From Multifurca ochricompacta (taxonomy: Eukaryota > Basidiomycota > Agaricomycetes > Russulales > Russulaceae): DNA of 64,000 bases. The stretch covers positions 372,001-436,000 of the forward strand of contig WTXG01000018.1 in the NCBI GenBank assembly GCA_022496185.1, read 5' to 3'. The notes beneath the pieces were generated by a model. That model was not told where the DNA came from. It did not search any database and saw nothing but the letters and a program-made list of their open reading frames with translations. Numbering within the stretch: position 1 is the stretch's first letter; each line of letters starts with the position of its first letter. Made by a program: the position numbers and the translations under genes. Shown piece after piece: positions 24,147 through 37,602 of the stretch.

Positions 24147-25501
24147 ATGCGTTACTACGAAGCACGATATCCAGAGGTTGATGAGCTCGTCATGGTACAA
24201 GTTCGGCAGATCGCCGAGATGGGTGCCTATGTCAAACTGGTGCGCCTTGCTTGGTCTATCTTCCACAACCACTATAACTTACGGAAATTTAGCTCGAGTA
24301 TGACAACATCGAGGGCATGATCCTGCTCTCAGAGCTTTCCCGTCGTCGTATCAGGTCCATTCAAAAGTTGATACGAGTTGGCCGGAACGAGGTCGTTGTC
24401 GTGCTACGCGTGGATAAAGAAAAAGGTACGTTAATGCTTCGTTTGTCTCATCCAACCCCATTTGATTTGATTCGCGTCGGTTCGGTGTAACGTTGTAATC
24501 TGTTTTACTCGCTATAGGCTATATCGATCTATCGAAGCGCCGCGTCTCACCAGAGGACATCACAAAATGCGAGGAGCGTTTCATGAAAGCGCGTACTGTT
24601 GCATCGATCATGCGCCATGTTGCCTCTCGAATATCAGCCTTCGACCCCGACGCTGAGGGGAGCAGCGCCGATCCTTCGACTGAAGCCAAGAAAAATGAAG
24701 ACAAAGAAAGTGGCACCGGCGGTGATGCCACCGCCGCTGCCACAGACGAGGTGGTGCTGCCCACTGGCCCCAGCGAGGAGGAACGCCTCGAGAAACTATA
24801 CGAGCAGATAGCGTGGCCACTCGGCAGAAAATATGGAGACGTGTATGATGCGTTTAAACTCGCATTGACGCAAGTTTTTTTTATCACCTTTCGCCTTTCC
24901 TTTTACCTCAATCTCTTGATCTCTGCAGAGAACCAGATGTAGTCTTTGCCACACTCCCCCATCCTGTGCCCCAAGCAACACATAGTCTCCTTATGGCTAC
25001 CATTGCGCGTCGACTAACCCCGCAGCCCATCAAGCTTCGTGCGGACATCGAGCTCACATGCTATACGCCCTCTGGGATCGAGGCAATCAAGAAAGCTCTC
25101 AGGGCGGGTGAGAAAGCGAGTACTGAAGCTGTTCCCATAAAGGCTAAGCTCGTTGCGCCACCACTATATGTACTTAGCACGAACGCGACTGACAAGGTCC
25201 GTGAAGAGGCCGTTATACCCGCCTGATGAGCTGACAATGATGCCAGTACGCTGCAGTTGAGCGCCTAGAGCGTGCTATTGAATCCATTCAAGGCACCATT
25301 GAAAAACAAGGCGGAAACCTCATCGTCAAGATGAAGGTAATAGTGCAACTCCGAGCACACCTTTCTGTAACTTACTCGCCCTTTCAGCCGAAAGCTGTAT
25401 CTGAAACGGACGAGCACGACCTCGCGCAACTAATGGCGAGGGCTGGCCGCGAAAACGCGGAGGTCTCCGGAGATGAAGATGACGACGAGGCGATGGCATG
25501 A
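24147..25501 (+). CDS. SUI2: translation initiation factor eIF2 subunit alpha
   Basis: A subunit of the GTP-binding complex that delivers initiator tRNA to the 40S ribosome. Six exons (24147-24239, 24293-24425, 24518-24869, 24929-25196, 25247-25336, 25388-25501) join to 349 residues. The N-terminal S1 domain contains the regulatory loop [14 protein letters not shown]. The serine before RRR (residue 47 here, Ser51 in mammals) is the target of Gcn2-type kinases. [14 protein letters not shown] follows. A family-atypical insertion rich in Glu, Asp and Ala (about residues 150-190) precedes the helical domain, and the alpha/beta C-terminal domain ends in an acidic tail, [10 protein letters not shown]. 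Intron 3 uses a GC donor (GCAAGT); with a GT donor the frame would be lost. It ends 85 bp from the end of NOC4, tail to tail. Confidence 0.93.
24870..24928 (+). other. GC-AG intron in eIF2alpha
   Basis: The donor GAC|GCAAGT and acceptor TGCAG|AGAACC give the continuous product KLALTEPDVVF. The nearest GT, two bases on, is out of phase with every nearby acceptor. GCAAGT is the classical GC-AG donor. Confidence 0.7.
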
Positions 25502-25586
25502 CCGCACCTTATGTCTTGCCGCGTGCTCGAAGGACCAGAATGTTGTAGCGCATGTTGTACAAATTTTAAACACAAGACCTAATGAA

Positions 25587-27780
25587 CTAGAAAGTCCAAA
25601 GGCACTCGACGATATTGCGCTCAGAGTCAAGTGGAGGATCATCCCTTGTTTCGAAAATGCCATGGGGCTCGTTGATCTCAACTGAGGGATCTTTTTTGAT
25701 ACGCCGCTTGAGTTCTCCCTCAATTAACTATAGAATGAGGACTTCAGCTTCGGTTTTGACAGCTTGTGGCGCAAAGGAACAGTCAACGCACTGTACCATA
25801 TGTGTGATCCAGAAAATCCTCTAAAGGATAGCTCGGCTTAGTGAAAGCCTCCTCAAAAATGCGTGCCAGTGTTGACACGCCCGCATGATAGTGACTTTTG
25901 TGCGAACACAACTCCCAGAGTGAAGAATCTAGGGCATTTGTCAAGTTTGGGTTAGGCTCATCGGTTACAAAAGGGTCTGTGCCATGGTCGAATTAGTTGA
26001 AACTGAGAGCGCGTGTTGGTGGCCTACCTTCAAAAGGTACTGAACCGTCTTCATCGCGGTGGATCATGCGCATCAATGCAGGGTGACGTTTAAGTATGTT
26101 ATAGATAAATGGAATTGTGATCACGATGCTGGATGGTGGCGCTGTGAGCGACAGGCGAGAAAGTCGCTTTACAAAGGATGCGAGAAGCGTCGCAGGTAGA
26201 TGTCTAGGAAGTCAAGGTCCAATTAAGAACGTCACATATTCAACGTCACAAAGGGAAATACTAACGTAGAACTCAAAAACAACTCCGTAAGGCGGAAAAA
26301 ACGGCTTCGATATTTGAGGTGCAGAAGATCCTGATCAAGGAAGGCATACAAACGGGTGTAAAAAGACGGATAGTCTCTATCACAAAGTTAAAGTAAGGGG
26401 GACAGTTATCTGGTGGCAATCAGTGACTTACAAATTGTACTCCTGCATGAGAATGAATAACGTGTTCAGCGCAAGCAACCCGACAACTCCACCTGCGAAC
26501 CTGGATTAGATAAGTAAATGAAAGGAAACCCAGCGCGTACCGTAGTCCACGCATCCACCTACCCAATCCATAACCATCACCGCCCTCGTTAAGTGTGGCA
26601 TAACACCACGGTGCATGATGTTCAGCACCCGAAGTGAAAGCGAACTTCCGGCGCGTTCATCTCCAGATAGCCGCGGAAGCAAGCGCAACCAGAGGCGTGT
26701 AAACACCGCGCGATGGGAGGCTAACGAGTGCAGCGATTGATGCACGGTCAGCCGGTGGAGGCGTATCGGTGTTTCCGACTGTCTCTTCTGCATCTCCTCC
26801 TCATCAAAGAATTTACGCCAATCGCCTTCGTTTGCCTCAGGCTCGCTGCCGGACCCGGAAAGGTCGGGCTCAGAATCGTTAAATGCGTTATTCGGTTTGG
26901 CAGGCTGTGTTTTCAATCCTTCTACCCACCAGGACGTTAGTTCTGACTGCACGATTGGGAATGACTTCAGCCTTTCGAGGAAGGAAAGAAGATTCTTCGG
27001 AACTTGAGGGTCCGTCTTGAGTGAAGAGGACAACAGTATTGGCCTGGTTGGGGGACGCGTCAACGGTGGCTAGATAATGAAGACAAAGATCGCACTCTGC
27101 GTCTCTTAGGAAAAACCACCGGACATCGGTGTAGACGTTCAGCCACTTCGCGATAAACATGTCCCTCACTTCAGGATCGAGCTCTCCAGGAAATTCCTCT
27201 TGGGTGGATCTCTTTTTCCCGCCACGCTCAGAGGGGGACACCTTAGCAATGCGCTGATGACTTTCTTAAAATGAGGCACGTGAAACTGTGCTTGCGGTGA
27301 CGATCTACTTAAGGAGGCGGAGAGATGCTTCAAGAGAGACATGACGATATTGAGGGCCGATGTCTGAGTTAAAAATATTGGAATAATGGGTGGTTGATTG
27401 ATAGGATGACATACTCTCAACAGAGGTTCTTCATCCTTAATAAGACCACATAGGAAACGAATATATTCGTCTAAGCGCCCCAAGATCCATATTTGTACTA
27501 CTTTCGCTTGTTCGTTAGTAGAGGTTTCCAGAGAGCCATTCGAGATTAGAGTTGTGAAAACGCGGTAACAAGCATATATAGCCTTGAGGACGATTTGTGG
27601 TTCATCAAGAGAGGTGGCGAGTGATGTAAGGTCGGCAAGTGGGTTCAGTGATGCATTTGAGGAGATAGACTCTGTGAGTTCATCCTCGAGATCTTTGATA
27701 AGGGATTCATCTTGCAATTTTAACCTCTTTCTAGATCCTGAACCTGAACGTAGGTCCGCTGAAAGTGAGGGCGGAGCCAT
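25587..27780 (-). CDS. NOC4: nucleolar complex protein 4 (CBF/Mak21 family), with one apparent frameshift
   Basis: A nucleolar factor needed for 40S subunit maturation, acting with Nop14. The start at 27780 (MAPPSLSADL) leads into a helical N-terminal region. The diagnostic C-terminal CBF domain is clear in several exons: RAVMVMDWVGGCVDYG, LLALNTLFILMQEYNL, FYTRLYAFLDQDLLHLKYRS, RFFRLTELFLSSTHLP and SRLSLTAPPSSIV. It ends with ERNIVECLWTF at 25587. Near 27233-27237 the text ALLRCPP is followed by SERGGKKRSTQEE in the next frame, as if a run of six C had lost one base. Because the gene is essential in yeast, a sequencing error is the likely reason. Multiple short introns separate the C-terminal exons. 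Confidence 0.85.
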
Positions 27781-28121
27781 TGCAAGCAAATTGTAAAGTA
27801 AAGTGCAAAGGTGCAAAGGCAAAGAAACAAAAACTAAACTGTTGTTTTCGGAAATTCGGGCCGGTCCGGGATATGAACATTGAAATGTTTATTTAAATTA
27901 CTAATTTTGGTAATCGTACAAGAAAAAGGAAAAAGGAAAAAAAAGACAAAAGACAAAGACAAACTTCAATCAAGAATGCCGTAGGCGTACTACGATATGA
28001 TAGAACAATGTCCCATAGCTCTCGTTGGGTATGGAGGAACAACACTCGTCGCAGGACTACACACATACATGGTCCTCACCTCGTTATCATAATAATTCCT
28101 TCTTCCTTTTGTAAGGTTTAA
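27781..28121. other. intergenic spacer
   Basis: 341 bp between the NOC4 start and the end of the C3H gene on the same strand. It carries A-rich GGAAAAA-type low complexity near 27920-27950 and no gene. Confidence 0.4.
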
Positions 28122-30448
28122 CTATCTGTCCATATCGAAAAGGTCGTCATCATCCCCAGTCACGACTGGCCCACTGAGCGGGCTCAGTGGTGTGCCCCAG
28201 CTCTTCCCACTCGGATTTCGACTCGCTGTAACATTGCTCGGTCCCACGGGTGGTCTCGCAGCTGTGACGCTGGTGTACTGCGTGCGGGATGCCAACGACT
28301 CCAAGCCAGTTACACCATGAGAATGGGTGTTTGAGGGGGTATGGGTGCCCGGTGACATACCGATCCACTCAGAGAACTGCACACGTTCACTCGCGTTAGC
28401 TTGGAAGCTCGTGCTCGGGGCGAAGGAATTTGGCTGCGACGGCGCAAATCCACTCGATGCGGCAGGCGAGGCGACACCAGGAGGTGGTGGTAGTGCATGG
28501 ATGCGAGAGTAACCTGCTGCGAGACCCTGAGGTAAGCTCTGTCCTGGGGCATGTGCTTGAAGGGCACGAGTGGATGGGGAGAGAACGTTTCTGCCATCTT
28601 CTCCATTTCCTCTAATATCACCTCCAGCAGGAATAGGTCTACCGAGCTGGAATGGCTGCGTGCCAAGAGACTCCGACGTACCATTGAAAGGTTGACGGTG
28701 GGTGGGAGGAGCCGGGACGGGGTCGTTGATCCGGGCGAGAAGATTTGCCGCATTCACGGTCGGAGATCCGTTAACACTACTGGGCGCATGCCCACGAAGA
28801 CCCGAAATTCCAGTCGCCATACCTGCACGTGGTGCGCCGTTCCTTGAGTTGGAATAATTCTGGTAGTTGCCCGGGAGGAAAGCAGCTGAAGCATTCGAAG
28901 GTGACAAGAAGGTGTTTATGTGGTCATCTGCGAGAGAATGTCCACCAAATGCAGACGGGGATCTGAATGAACTAGGGGTACCATTGCCAACAGCAGGCAC
29001 AGCGCCTCCAGGGGTACCGACGTCCAATCCGCCCTTGCGAGGCGACCCAATGTTGTTCTGGCCACCCTCTGACCAAATCGACTTGATATCTCCGAGTAAT
29101 GATGGAGCCGGCACTGAGCGCGAGTACCGGTGATGCGTTTCGGTATTGGGGCGGGAGTTGGCACTCCACCCTGTGCTTGTAGTCGCGTTAGTGGGGTGCG
29201 TCCTGGAATACCTCCGGGATCTTTCCTCTGGCGTAAGCAATTCACTCAGGGAGCCTGGAACAAATTCTTCAAGATCGTCGTCCTCGACAACAATCTCACC
29301 ACCAATGCATCCAGGGCACCGCCGGGCGGAAGCTCTGAGCGCCAGGTTTGCGTTGCACCCAACGATGCGGCGATACCGGAGCGTGCTTTGACATCATCCG
29401 GATAGTTGGGTTTATTTTCATAAGAAAAGAAAACAGACTGAGCGCCAGGGGCAGAAAAAGGTGACGTGGACAGGACAACGGCACCCTGAGACGGTGATGT
29501 GCCAGGAGAGAAACCATTAACCCGGGCAATCTGCCCCTGCGATGATACTGAACGAGGAGAGCCAATGGGGCCAAGATCCGCCGGGTTTCCAGGTAAGCGC
29601 ATCTGACGCGGAGCGGAAGGGCTGTGGAATGAGGGAGGGGAAGATGGAGTATCCGGAAAACCCCGCGTTTCCTGTTCGTTGAGTGTATCTGGGGATACGT
29701 CCTCATCAGTGGAAGAGGATTGTCCCCCTTGAGCGGGGAAGAGAAAGGTTTATTCTGTGCAGGAGCGCTAGGAAGCTTGTTACTTTCATCGGGTAATCCA
29801 TACGATGCAAAATCGGTATCCTGAACAGGGGGCGCAGGGGCAGATGGGGAAACAGCTGCCTTGAGTGGAATCGGCATAGGTGCACGTGCCGAACCTTGGA
29901 GGATACGAGTGGGAGCAGTAGAACCAGATAGAAGAGCGTTACGCGTCGGAGCTCCAGAAGATCCACTCCCTGTGCCAGATTGCGACCCAGATTTAGAGGA
30001 CTTTCCGCCTTTGCTACCCTCTTTAGACTGTCCGTTCGGATTGGCGGCCAGCTGCGCGGCTTTCTTGTTTTTACGGTCCATGCCATGCTTTGACCAGGCA
30101 AAATATGTGCGAGCGCGCATTTATGGCCGAACTTGCAGTTCCCCTTGACAAACCATGCGCAAACACCCTTTGGTTGTCCAGGTTCGTTGTTTGCATGGGA
30201 GAAAGGACATGAGACTCCGGCGGTACAGGAGCCGACCTTGAAAAACTTGCAGGGAACGTGAGATAGATCTTTGGCTGAGTAGAGACCACATGAGTAGATG
30301 GAGACAAGACAAGCCATTAAGCCATACTTTTGGCAGAGCCCTTTGCCTTTGGGTTCTTTTCGCGGTCTTTGCCTTCCCTGTCTCGGTCTTTCTCCCGTTC
30401 GAGGTCACGGCTGGACTCGTGATCGATATTTTTCTCAAGAACGGGCAT
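28122..30448 (-). CDS. tandem C3H zinc-finger RNA-binding protein (Lee1-like), with apparent frameshifts
   Basis: A probable RNA-binding regulator. Translation from 30448 (MPVLEKNIDHESSRDLEREK) gives a charged leader, then an intron from GTATGG to CTCAG joins it to two CCCH fingers: CKFFKVGSCTAGVSCPFSH and CAWFVKGNCKFGHKCALAH, both C-x7-C-x5-C-x3-H. The rest is a long Ser/Pro/Gly-rich disordered tail with segments such as VVEDDDLEEFVPGSLSELL and TPEERSRRYSRTH, ending DDDLFDMDR at 28122. The reading frame breaks at three places: about 30081 (QSMA | MDRKNKKAA), 29724-29728 (a C run) and about 29302. Each is repaired in principle by one extra base in a short repeat or homopolymer. The finger arrangement resembles yeast Lee1, but orthology is not proven. 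It starts head to head with the MAPK gene. Confidence 0.7.
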
Positions 30449-31023
30449 AGATGGGTGTGTAGAAAAGGTCAATGTATGGGACTTTATAGGTAGACAAGCG
30501 CTAGAAAATAGAATGAATGGGAGGAGGGTGAGGGTCGGGGAAGCGAGCGAGACGAGAAGAGGCAGGACGAAACGAGACAGCGGCGTCGAGGAGCAGTTGG
30601 CGGCAAGTAGCGTGCACTGACCAAAATTGGTAAAAGGCGTCAAAATTTAATTCAATACCACGTGGCTCTCACGTGACGTGGAACAGGGAGACTGTGTGGA
30701 TTATTGGGTGTGTTTCGGTCTAGAAAATATTGATATTGTTGAAAAGTTGAAAGTCTAGTCTAGTATAGTCTACGACGGCAGTAATTAAAGGACAAAGATG
30801 AAGGTGGTGACGGTGGCTTGAGTGGGTCACGGGCCACGGGCATGAGCCAATGGCCAATGGCCAACAACCAACCAATGAACGAACTTGTAGGCCCGAGCCC
30901 GGCCACCCTCTAATAGCAATAGTACTAACGGCTATTTGAGCGCAATTATCCTCACATCCTCCTCCTCCTCAAGAATCTAAACTTATACAGAGGGTTGCAA
31001 CTCTGTCGTACTATCCTTTACAC
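30449..31023. promoter_or_regulatory. divergent promoter with CACGTG and CCAAT boxes
   Basis: 575 bp between the starts of the C3H and MAPK genes. Two CACGTG E-boxes lie at 30659-30664 and 30670-30675, the second followed by GACGTGG. A cluster of CCAAT boxes (GCCAATGGCCAATGGCC and another CCAATG) lies at about 30845-30878. These are visible matches to bHLH and CCAAT-complex sites. Which gene they control is unknown. Confidence 0.5.
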
Positions 31024-32600
<1,577 letters not shown>

Positions 32601-32640
32601 TGCCGCAACATCGTGTATCCGTAACTGTTCGTGACGTCTG

Positions 32641-32669
32641 TACGTGTGCGTGTGCGTGTGCGTGTGTAC
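32641..32669 (+). repeat. (GTGTGC)n microsatellite
   Basis: Four to five units of GTGTGC directly downstream of the MAPK stop codon, probably in the 3' untranslated region. Confidence 0.7.
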
Positions 32670-32845
32670 ATATTTTGTGAATTATACCAATGTGACTATG
32701 TTCCCTGACATATCGCTAGCAAAGAATATCCCTGTTACAACGCCACGTAACTAAAATGTGTTACCAAATAATGAAGAATACCGAATAATCAGTCCAAGCA
32801 GCGACTAAAAGGTCTCCCAGATTCACCCAATACATAGGTGTAATA

Positions 32846-34346
32846 TCATAAAAGCATCCTTCCTGACCATCGAGGCATCGGAATACACTCACGCACATTC
32901 TCAATCCCACCGAGCCAACTGATTAGTCGCTCAAAGCCCATTCCATACCCACCATGCGGGGCACCACCGAACCTACGCAGTTCGGTGTACCATCGGTAAA
33001 CCTCTTCATCCAGCCCTTGCCGCTTGATTGCAGCCTCGAGTAGGGTTGGCCGTTCTTCTCGCAGGGATCCTCCAACAAGCTCGCCAATATGAGGTACGAG
33101 TAGATCAAAGCACGCAACCGTCCGGCTGTCGTCGTTCTGGCGCATATAAAACGGCTTGATTGCAGTGGGATAATCCGTAACAAAGATGGGACCACGAGCA
33201 AATGAGTCCGCGAGCCAACGCTCATGCTCGCTCTGAAGCGCGGCACCCCACGTAGGTGGAAACTCGAAGCGGGAGCCGCTCTTTTGTAGCTCATGGATTG
33301 CATCAGTGTATGTGATACGTGGCCACGGTATATCAGATGCAGCCGCCACCAGGCCACACGACGCATTGATATCTTTCTGTAGAAGATCACGGTCTGGGGA
33401 GTTGAGCCGTAAGACGTGCTTGATAGAAGCCTCCGCGACGTTGCATAGATCGTCAACAGAGCGAACAAAAGCCCACTCAGCCTCAAGCATCCAAAATTCG
33501 GCGAGATGTCTTGAAGTTTGCGAGCGTTCGGCGCGAAAACAAGGAGACAAAGTCCAGACTCGGGCCACCGCGTTCGAGATAACTTCGAGATGTAGTTGCG
33601 ATGAAACCGTCAGATACGATGGCCTGTCGAAGAACTCCGTATCCTGCATATCAGTACCTTGACCAGTCAATCGGGATGGAACAGGTGCCACGCGGAAAGT
33701 CTCTCCGCACCTTCAGCATCGTTGGAAGTTATGATTGGTGTGTGGGCATAAATAAAGTCGTTGTTTTGAAAAAATTCGTGTAAAGAGCGCATGACCGTGT
33801 CGCGTAGTCTCAGAACTGCGCCGTGAACGTCGGTGCGGACTCGCAAGTGCGCATGATCCCGTAGATATTCCGTCGTGAGAGCTTGTTTCTGAATGGGATA
33901 GGTCTAAGAGCAGAAGTGAGTGGCGCCGAGCTTCTGGGTACAGCTGTATGCACCTCCGGGTCGCACGCACCCAGGACTTCTACTGTTTCCGCGAGCAACT
34001 CCTTAGCTTGGCCTGACCCGGGACTTGCGGTGAGGACGCCTGTTATGCAAACGCTTGCACCGTTTGTCAATCTTTTGAGGAGAGTATGTCATAATCCCGC
34101 ACAGGAAAAAGAGCGTACTGACACTTTGGCGTGTTCTGGATCTCGAAAAACCGCTTGGAGGCTCCTTGGGGTCGTGCCGTCCTGGATCATCGCGAAAGCA
34201 ATCCTCTTTTGCAGGCGAACTGATTTAATCCATCCGTGCACTTGTATGATTTCCTCATCAGGATTTGATGCAAGTACCTGACGAATTGTCCTTCCCAAAC
34301 GGGTCGGATTGAAGGCAGAAATGAGCTGTAGAGGTAGTCTAGACAT
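32846..34346 (-). CDS. SLM5: asparaginyl-tRNA synthetase, mitochondrial type, with one apparent frameshift
   Basis: A class II synthetase that charges tRNA-Asn in mitochondria. From 34346 (MSRLPLQLIS) it shows an anticodon-binding OB fold (VHGWIKSVRLQKRIAFAMIQ). The class II core follows: FFDRPSYLTVSSQLHLEV (motif 2 region), FRAERSQTSRHLAEFWMLEA, and motif 3 FGGAPHGGYGMGFERLISWL. The end, RECIPMPRWSGRMLL, is typical of the organellar enzyme. Two introns join KVLTNGAS and CDPETYPI cleanly. In the exon ending at 33691 the text SNDAEGA is followed by GETFRVAPVP only after a frame change at 33705-33706, consistent with GGG reduced to GG. The motif is nearly invariant, so a sequencing error is likely. 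The N-terminus is short for a classical targeting peptide but contains Arg and no acidic residues in its first 17 positions. Confidence 0.88.
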
Positions 34347-36816
34347 GTATGTTTCTACACTACAACTACAACCTGCAACCAATGACCAAAGTCATGCGGT
34401 CACGGGAATTGCAATTCAACGCACGTGACCGTGCAGTTCGCCATTGGTGGTGGTTACGAATGCTGTATCATCTAATCCTCTCGTTTCATTATTTACACCG
34501 GGGGAATAACTCATATCCACTGAGTTACGCTTCAAGGAGGGGGAAGGAGTGTTTTGAAGGTCTCCGTATGTGAAGTGCCGTCCCATAGTGTCCTGACGTT
34601 TCCAAAGCACCATGCGCTTCTGCATTATCTAGCGCCACAATAGCCGCGACGCACGGGTTCCCAAATTTGAAGCCGTTACTTATAATTACATGTTAATAAT
34701 AACATGGAGCTGCTGCTTTGCCGTGGAACTGTTCTAACAGATACGTAGCAAGCGAGGGGTTGCCAGGTGGGTGCACGCCGACTAAATAGTTTACTATGGT
34801 TTGCCCACTAGGATGCTGTTCACAGGAACTATGCGTAGCGGTCACCTGCTTTCCCAATTGACTAATGGGTTGGCGTAGCCTCCGTGTGTTTCTCACATAC
34901 CTCTTAGACCCAAAGTGGAAGCAACTTTGACTCTGAACCATGGCCAGGTTGATGTTACGTCCACAGAAATAACCTTCATGTTTGGATGCTAAAGTAGCTT
35001 CCTATCCGTTATCACTCTTCTTTTTTGTTAGGCTGTTTCTTTCTTGATGTGTTTCACTCAATTGAAATGTACTCTAGACACACTGTCGTTTATTATGGAA
35101 CATCGCACCTCAAACGCGGACTACTTCTGCCCATACACCCAACGGCACGTTCAGGAACCAGGGAAAATAAGCGGTCTCCGATCACGCCTCTGTTGTGGCG
35201 TATGACAAAATCAAACGCAATTTGATATCCAGTGCTACGCCGAAATATATCTGGTTGGTTCCTCCTGATCTCCTCTTGAGTGCCATAGTGACTGACAGAG
35301 CCCAGTGTGTCATTGAACACGCGCCTAGCGCGTGTTGACAGTCTTCAGCCTCCACGTAAATAACGAGATGCGCGTACGAGCCTCGGCCAGAACTGCAACT
35401 GAGCAGGGAAAGGAAGTGGAATCGACCTGAACGCGACAAGGAGATTTCCGAAAGTACGGCAAGTTGCGCCACATGTGTACAGCCACGCAACTGTTATGAG
35501 TCCATCGAGAATGGTTTCCATTTCCATTATGGTTGGTGTAAGTAAAGTAACTTCATGGCTTGCGTGGTGGCACTGAGTCCAACCCCGCGGCACAGCAGTC
35601 TCCTCCTGCTCCGCGCTTCTTGTCCTACTTGGCGGCTGCGGGCCGGCCTTAAAAGATCAGGACTGGTAACGACGCGGAGGGCGACCGGCATTGCCTATTT
35701 CCGCGTTGTCAATCCTGAAGTATACAGGTCCGCTTTCTCTATACGCCGAGGTGTATACGCGTGCTGACGCTTTGAGTATGTGCCGCGTCGGGTGAATGTT
35801 ATGAATTTTCACACCGACACCGTTATATTCCAGATATTTGTATTCGTCTTGGGTGGACGACACGTGACTAGGACCATTCGACCTTGATTGACGATTGTCG
35901 ACTGAGATTCGTGAATAAATTACGTCGCCATCAAGATTTACAATAGGCTTCGAAACGTCAATGTTCCCGACACGCCTTTTGGGTCTTGCTTGGGTCGGCA
36001 AGTGGACTGCGGGCTACCCGGTCAACTCCTTTGTACACATGAAATCCCCTTACTAGGAGCGCAGGCTAGAGCTAGAGCTAGATGCAGGCCTAGCCCTTGC
36101 AGTTCTCCTTGGCAACATCAGTGGTTTGTTTGGATGCTTAGCGTTTTCCGTTCCGATGATGACGCATGTTCTTGAAGACGTTTGAACCAGTAATCGATGC
36201 CGGTATCTTCCTAAGTAGGCACTCACATCACGTAAGTTATAACTCTCCCCATGTATGTTCCAAGTGCTGGCGAACAAACTTCCTCGAATTTATGTGCCTA
36301 CTCCGATATCCTGCCGGTCCGCGGCGGCTGGGGCGGCTAGCCACATCCACAAATTAATTAATTCTATTGGCCCTTCTCCTCAATGCGCTCATGTTCTAGT
36401 CACCACTTGTTAGATATGGGGTTTGATCGTGTTTCTACGGTCGGCGGGTCCAGAAATGCTAGGAGCGGCGTTTCGTGGGTCGGCAGTGGTGAGTTTTCCT
36501 TCTGGTGGCAAATTTTGAAATCAGGCTTTCATGCAGTCGTCGCCAGGTGCAGGTCAACACTGCCCTCCCCAAACTGTGAATTCTCAAAATTCAAAGACGA
36601 TATCTGCATAGATCTGCCGGTGGTCTCGGTCCTGGGTCTGTTGTAGTCAGGCTTCCCAATAATTATGCTCCAAAACACGCAGGAATTTGGGAGCGCCGCA
36701 TTCGGAACTTACTCTTTCTTCATCATCTCTCCAAAATGCTCGACTTGCTTATGTATGCTCTCTCCCTTCTCGCGTTTAAAAGAGAAGGAATGTTCGCCTA
36801 TCATCGTTCAATAGTA
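34347..36816. other. 2.5-kb gene-poor interval
   Basis: No gene that I can support. Minus-strand frames at about 35093-35593 and 35657-36001 are moderately protein-like but match nothing I know and show no clear exon chain. A CTAGAG hexamer repeat lies near 36064-36080 (GCTAGAGCTAGAGCTAGATGC). Overall base composition resembles the neighbouring genic DNA. Confidence 0.4.
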
Positions 36817-37602
36817 ATGGCGTTCCGTCAACCTGCACACCTCGAGTCCTTCATTCCCCCACCCGCAGAACAAGTGCAGCAGCGAAGGCCGTGGCAGGGA
36901 ACTCTTACCTTGACTTTTTTAAACGCAAATCCCGGTGCCTTCCAGGATGTATATGTTACTGCAGCAGAGACCGATGGTGATAGGTACGTCCTGAACGTGG
37001 ATTAAGTTGACGAGGACAAATCCTCATCTAGTCTTGCCCAGTCGAATGGAGCTTTGGCCAAGGCGGCTCTACGTATATCTTGGCGCGCGTCGCGTTCCGC
37101 ACAATGATATAAAATCTTGGGTCAAGCGGTACACTCCGCCGATCTGTGCCCTGATGCCTGACAAGCTTCCCGACCCGGCCGCCAACACATTAAACCAAGC
37201 AAATTTTGCCAATCTAAGTCGCATGTTACTTGATAATCAGATTGTAAGCCTGGGCGCGCGCTTCATGTACTCATTGCTGAGGTTTTTCTTATGCGCACAG
37301 GTGGCGATGGCTCCGTGGAATCAGGACAATCTGCCAGGTGCTGGTATAATGATTTATCCGACCTCGTCCACTGTGTCGCTTCTTGTTGGCGCGATATTTT
37401 TGTCTGGGCCTTTTCCCGAGTTCGCCGTGTATCAACAGTCCGGCCGCGCCAATCCACCGAACGCTGCGTTGGCCCAAACATCTCACCACCAGGTACAGGT
37501 TTTCCCTCGTGTGTCGCTGGGCCGTATTAACTTAACTTTTTTTCCATTGACCAGTTCTCATATGGCGGCCAACACAGCTCTGGTCGCTTTGCTGCACCGT
37601 GA
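36817..37602 (+). CDS. possible Mediator subunit 25 PTOV/ACID-domain protein
   Basis: Three introns join four exons. The model starts at MAFRQPAHLESFIPPP and continues through WQGTLTLTFLNANPGAF. It is spliced by GTACGT to MELWPRRLYVYLGARRV, then by GTAAGC to VAMAPWNQDNLPGAGIMIYP and SLLVGAIFLSGPFPEF, and finally to FSYGGQHSSGRFAAP, ending at 37602. The pattern of W-x-G, WPxxLYV, an xxNLxRML segment, then AGxxIYPTSS and a hydrophobic GxIFLxG strand resembles the PTOV (ACID) activator-binding domain of MED25. This is recalled by pattern, not tested. There is no von Willebrand A domain upstream, which a full MED25 would have. An upstream in-frame ATG at 36736 would add residues. It could equally be an unrelated fungal protein. 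Confidence 0.4.

Noticed and set aside
35093..36001. A minus-strand gene around YGTQEEIRRNQPDIF and NIDVSKPIVNLDGDV
   Set aside because: Locally protein-like, but I could not build a consistent exon chain or recognise a family. It stays unassigned.
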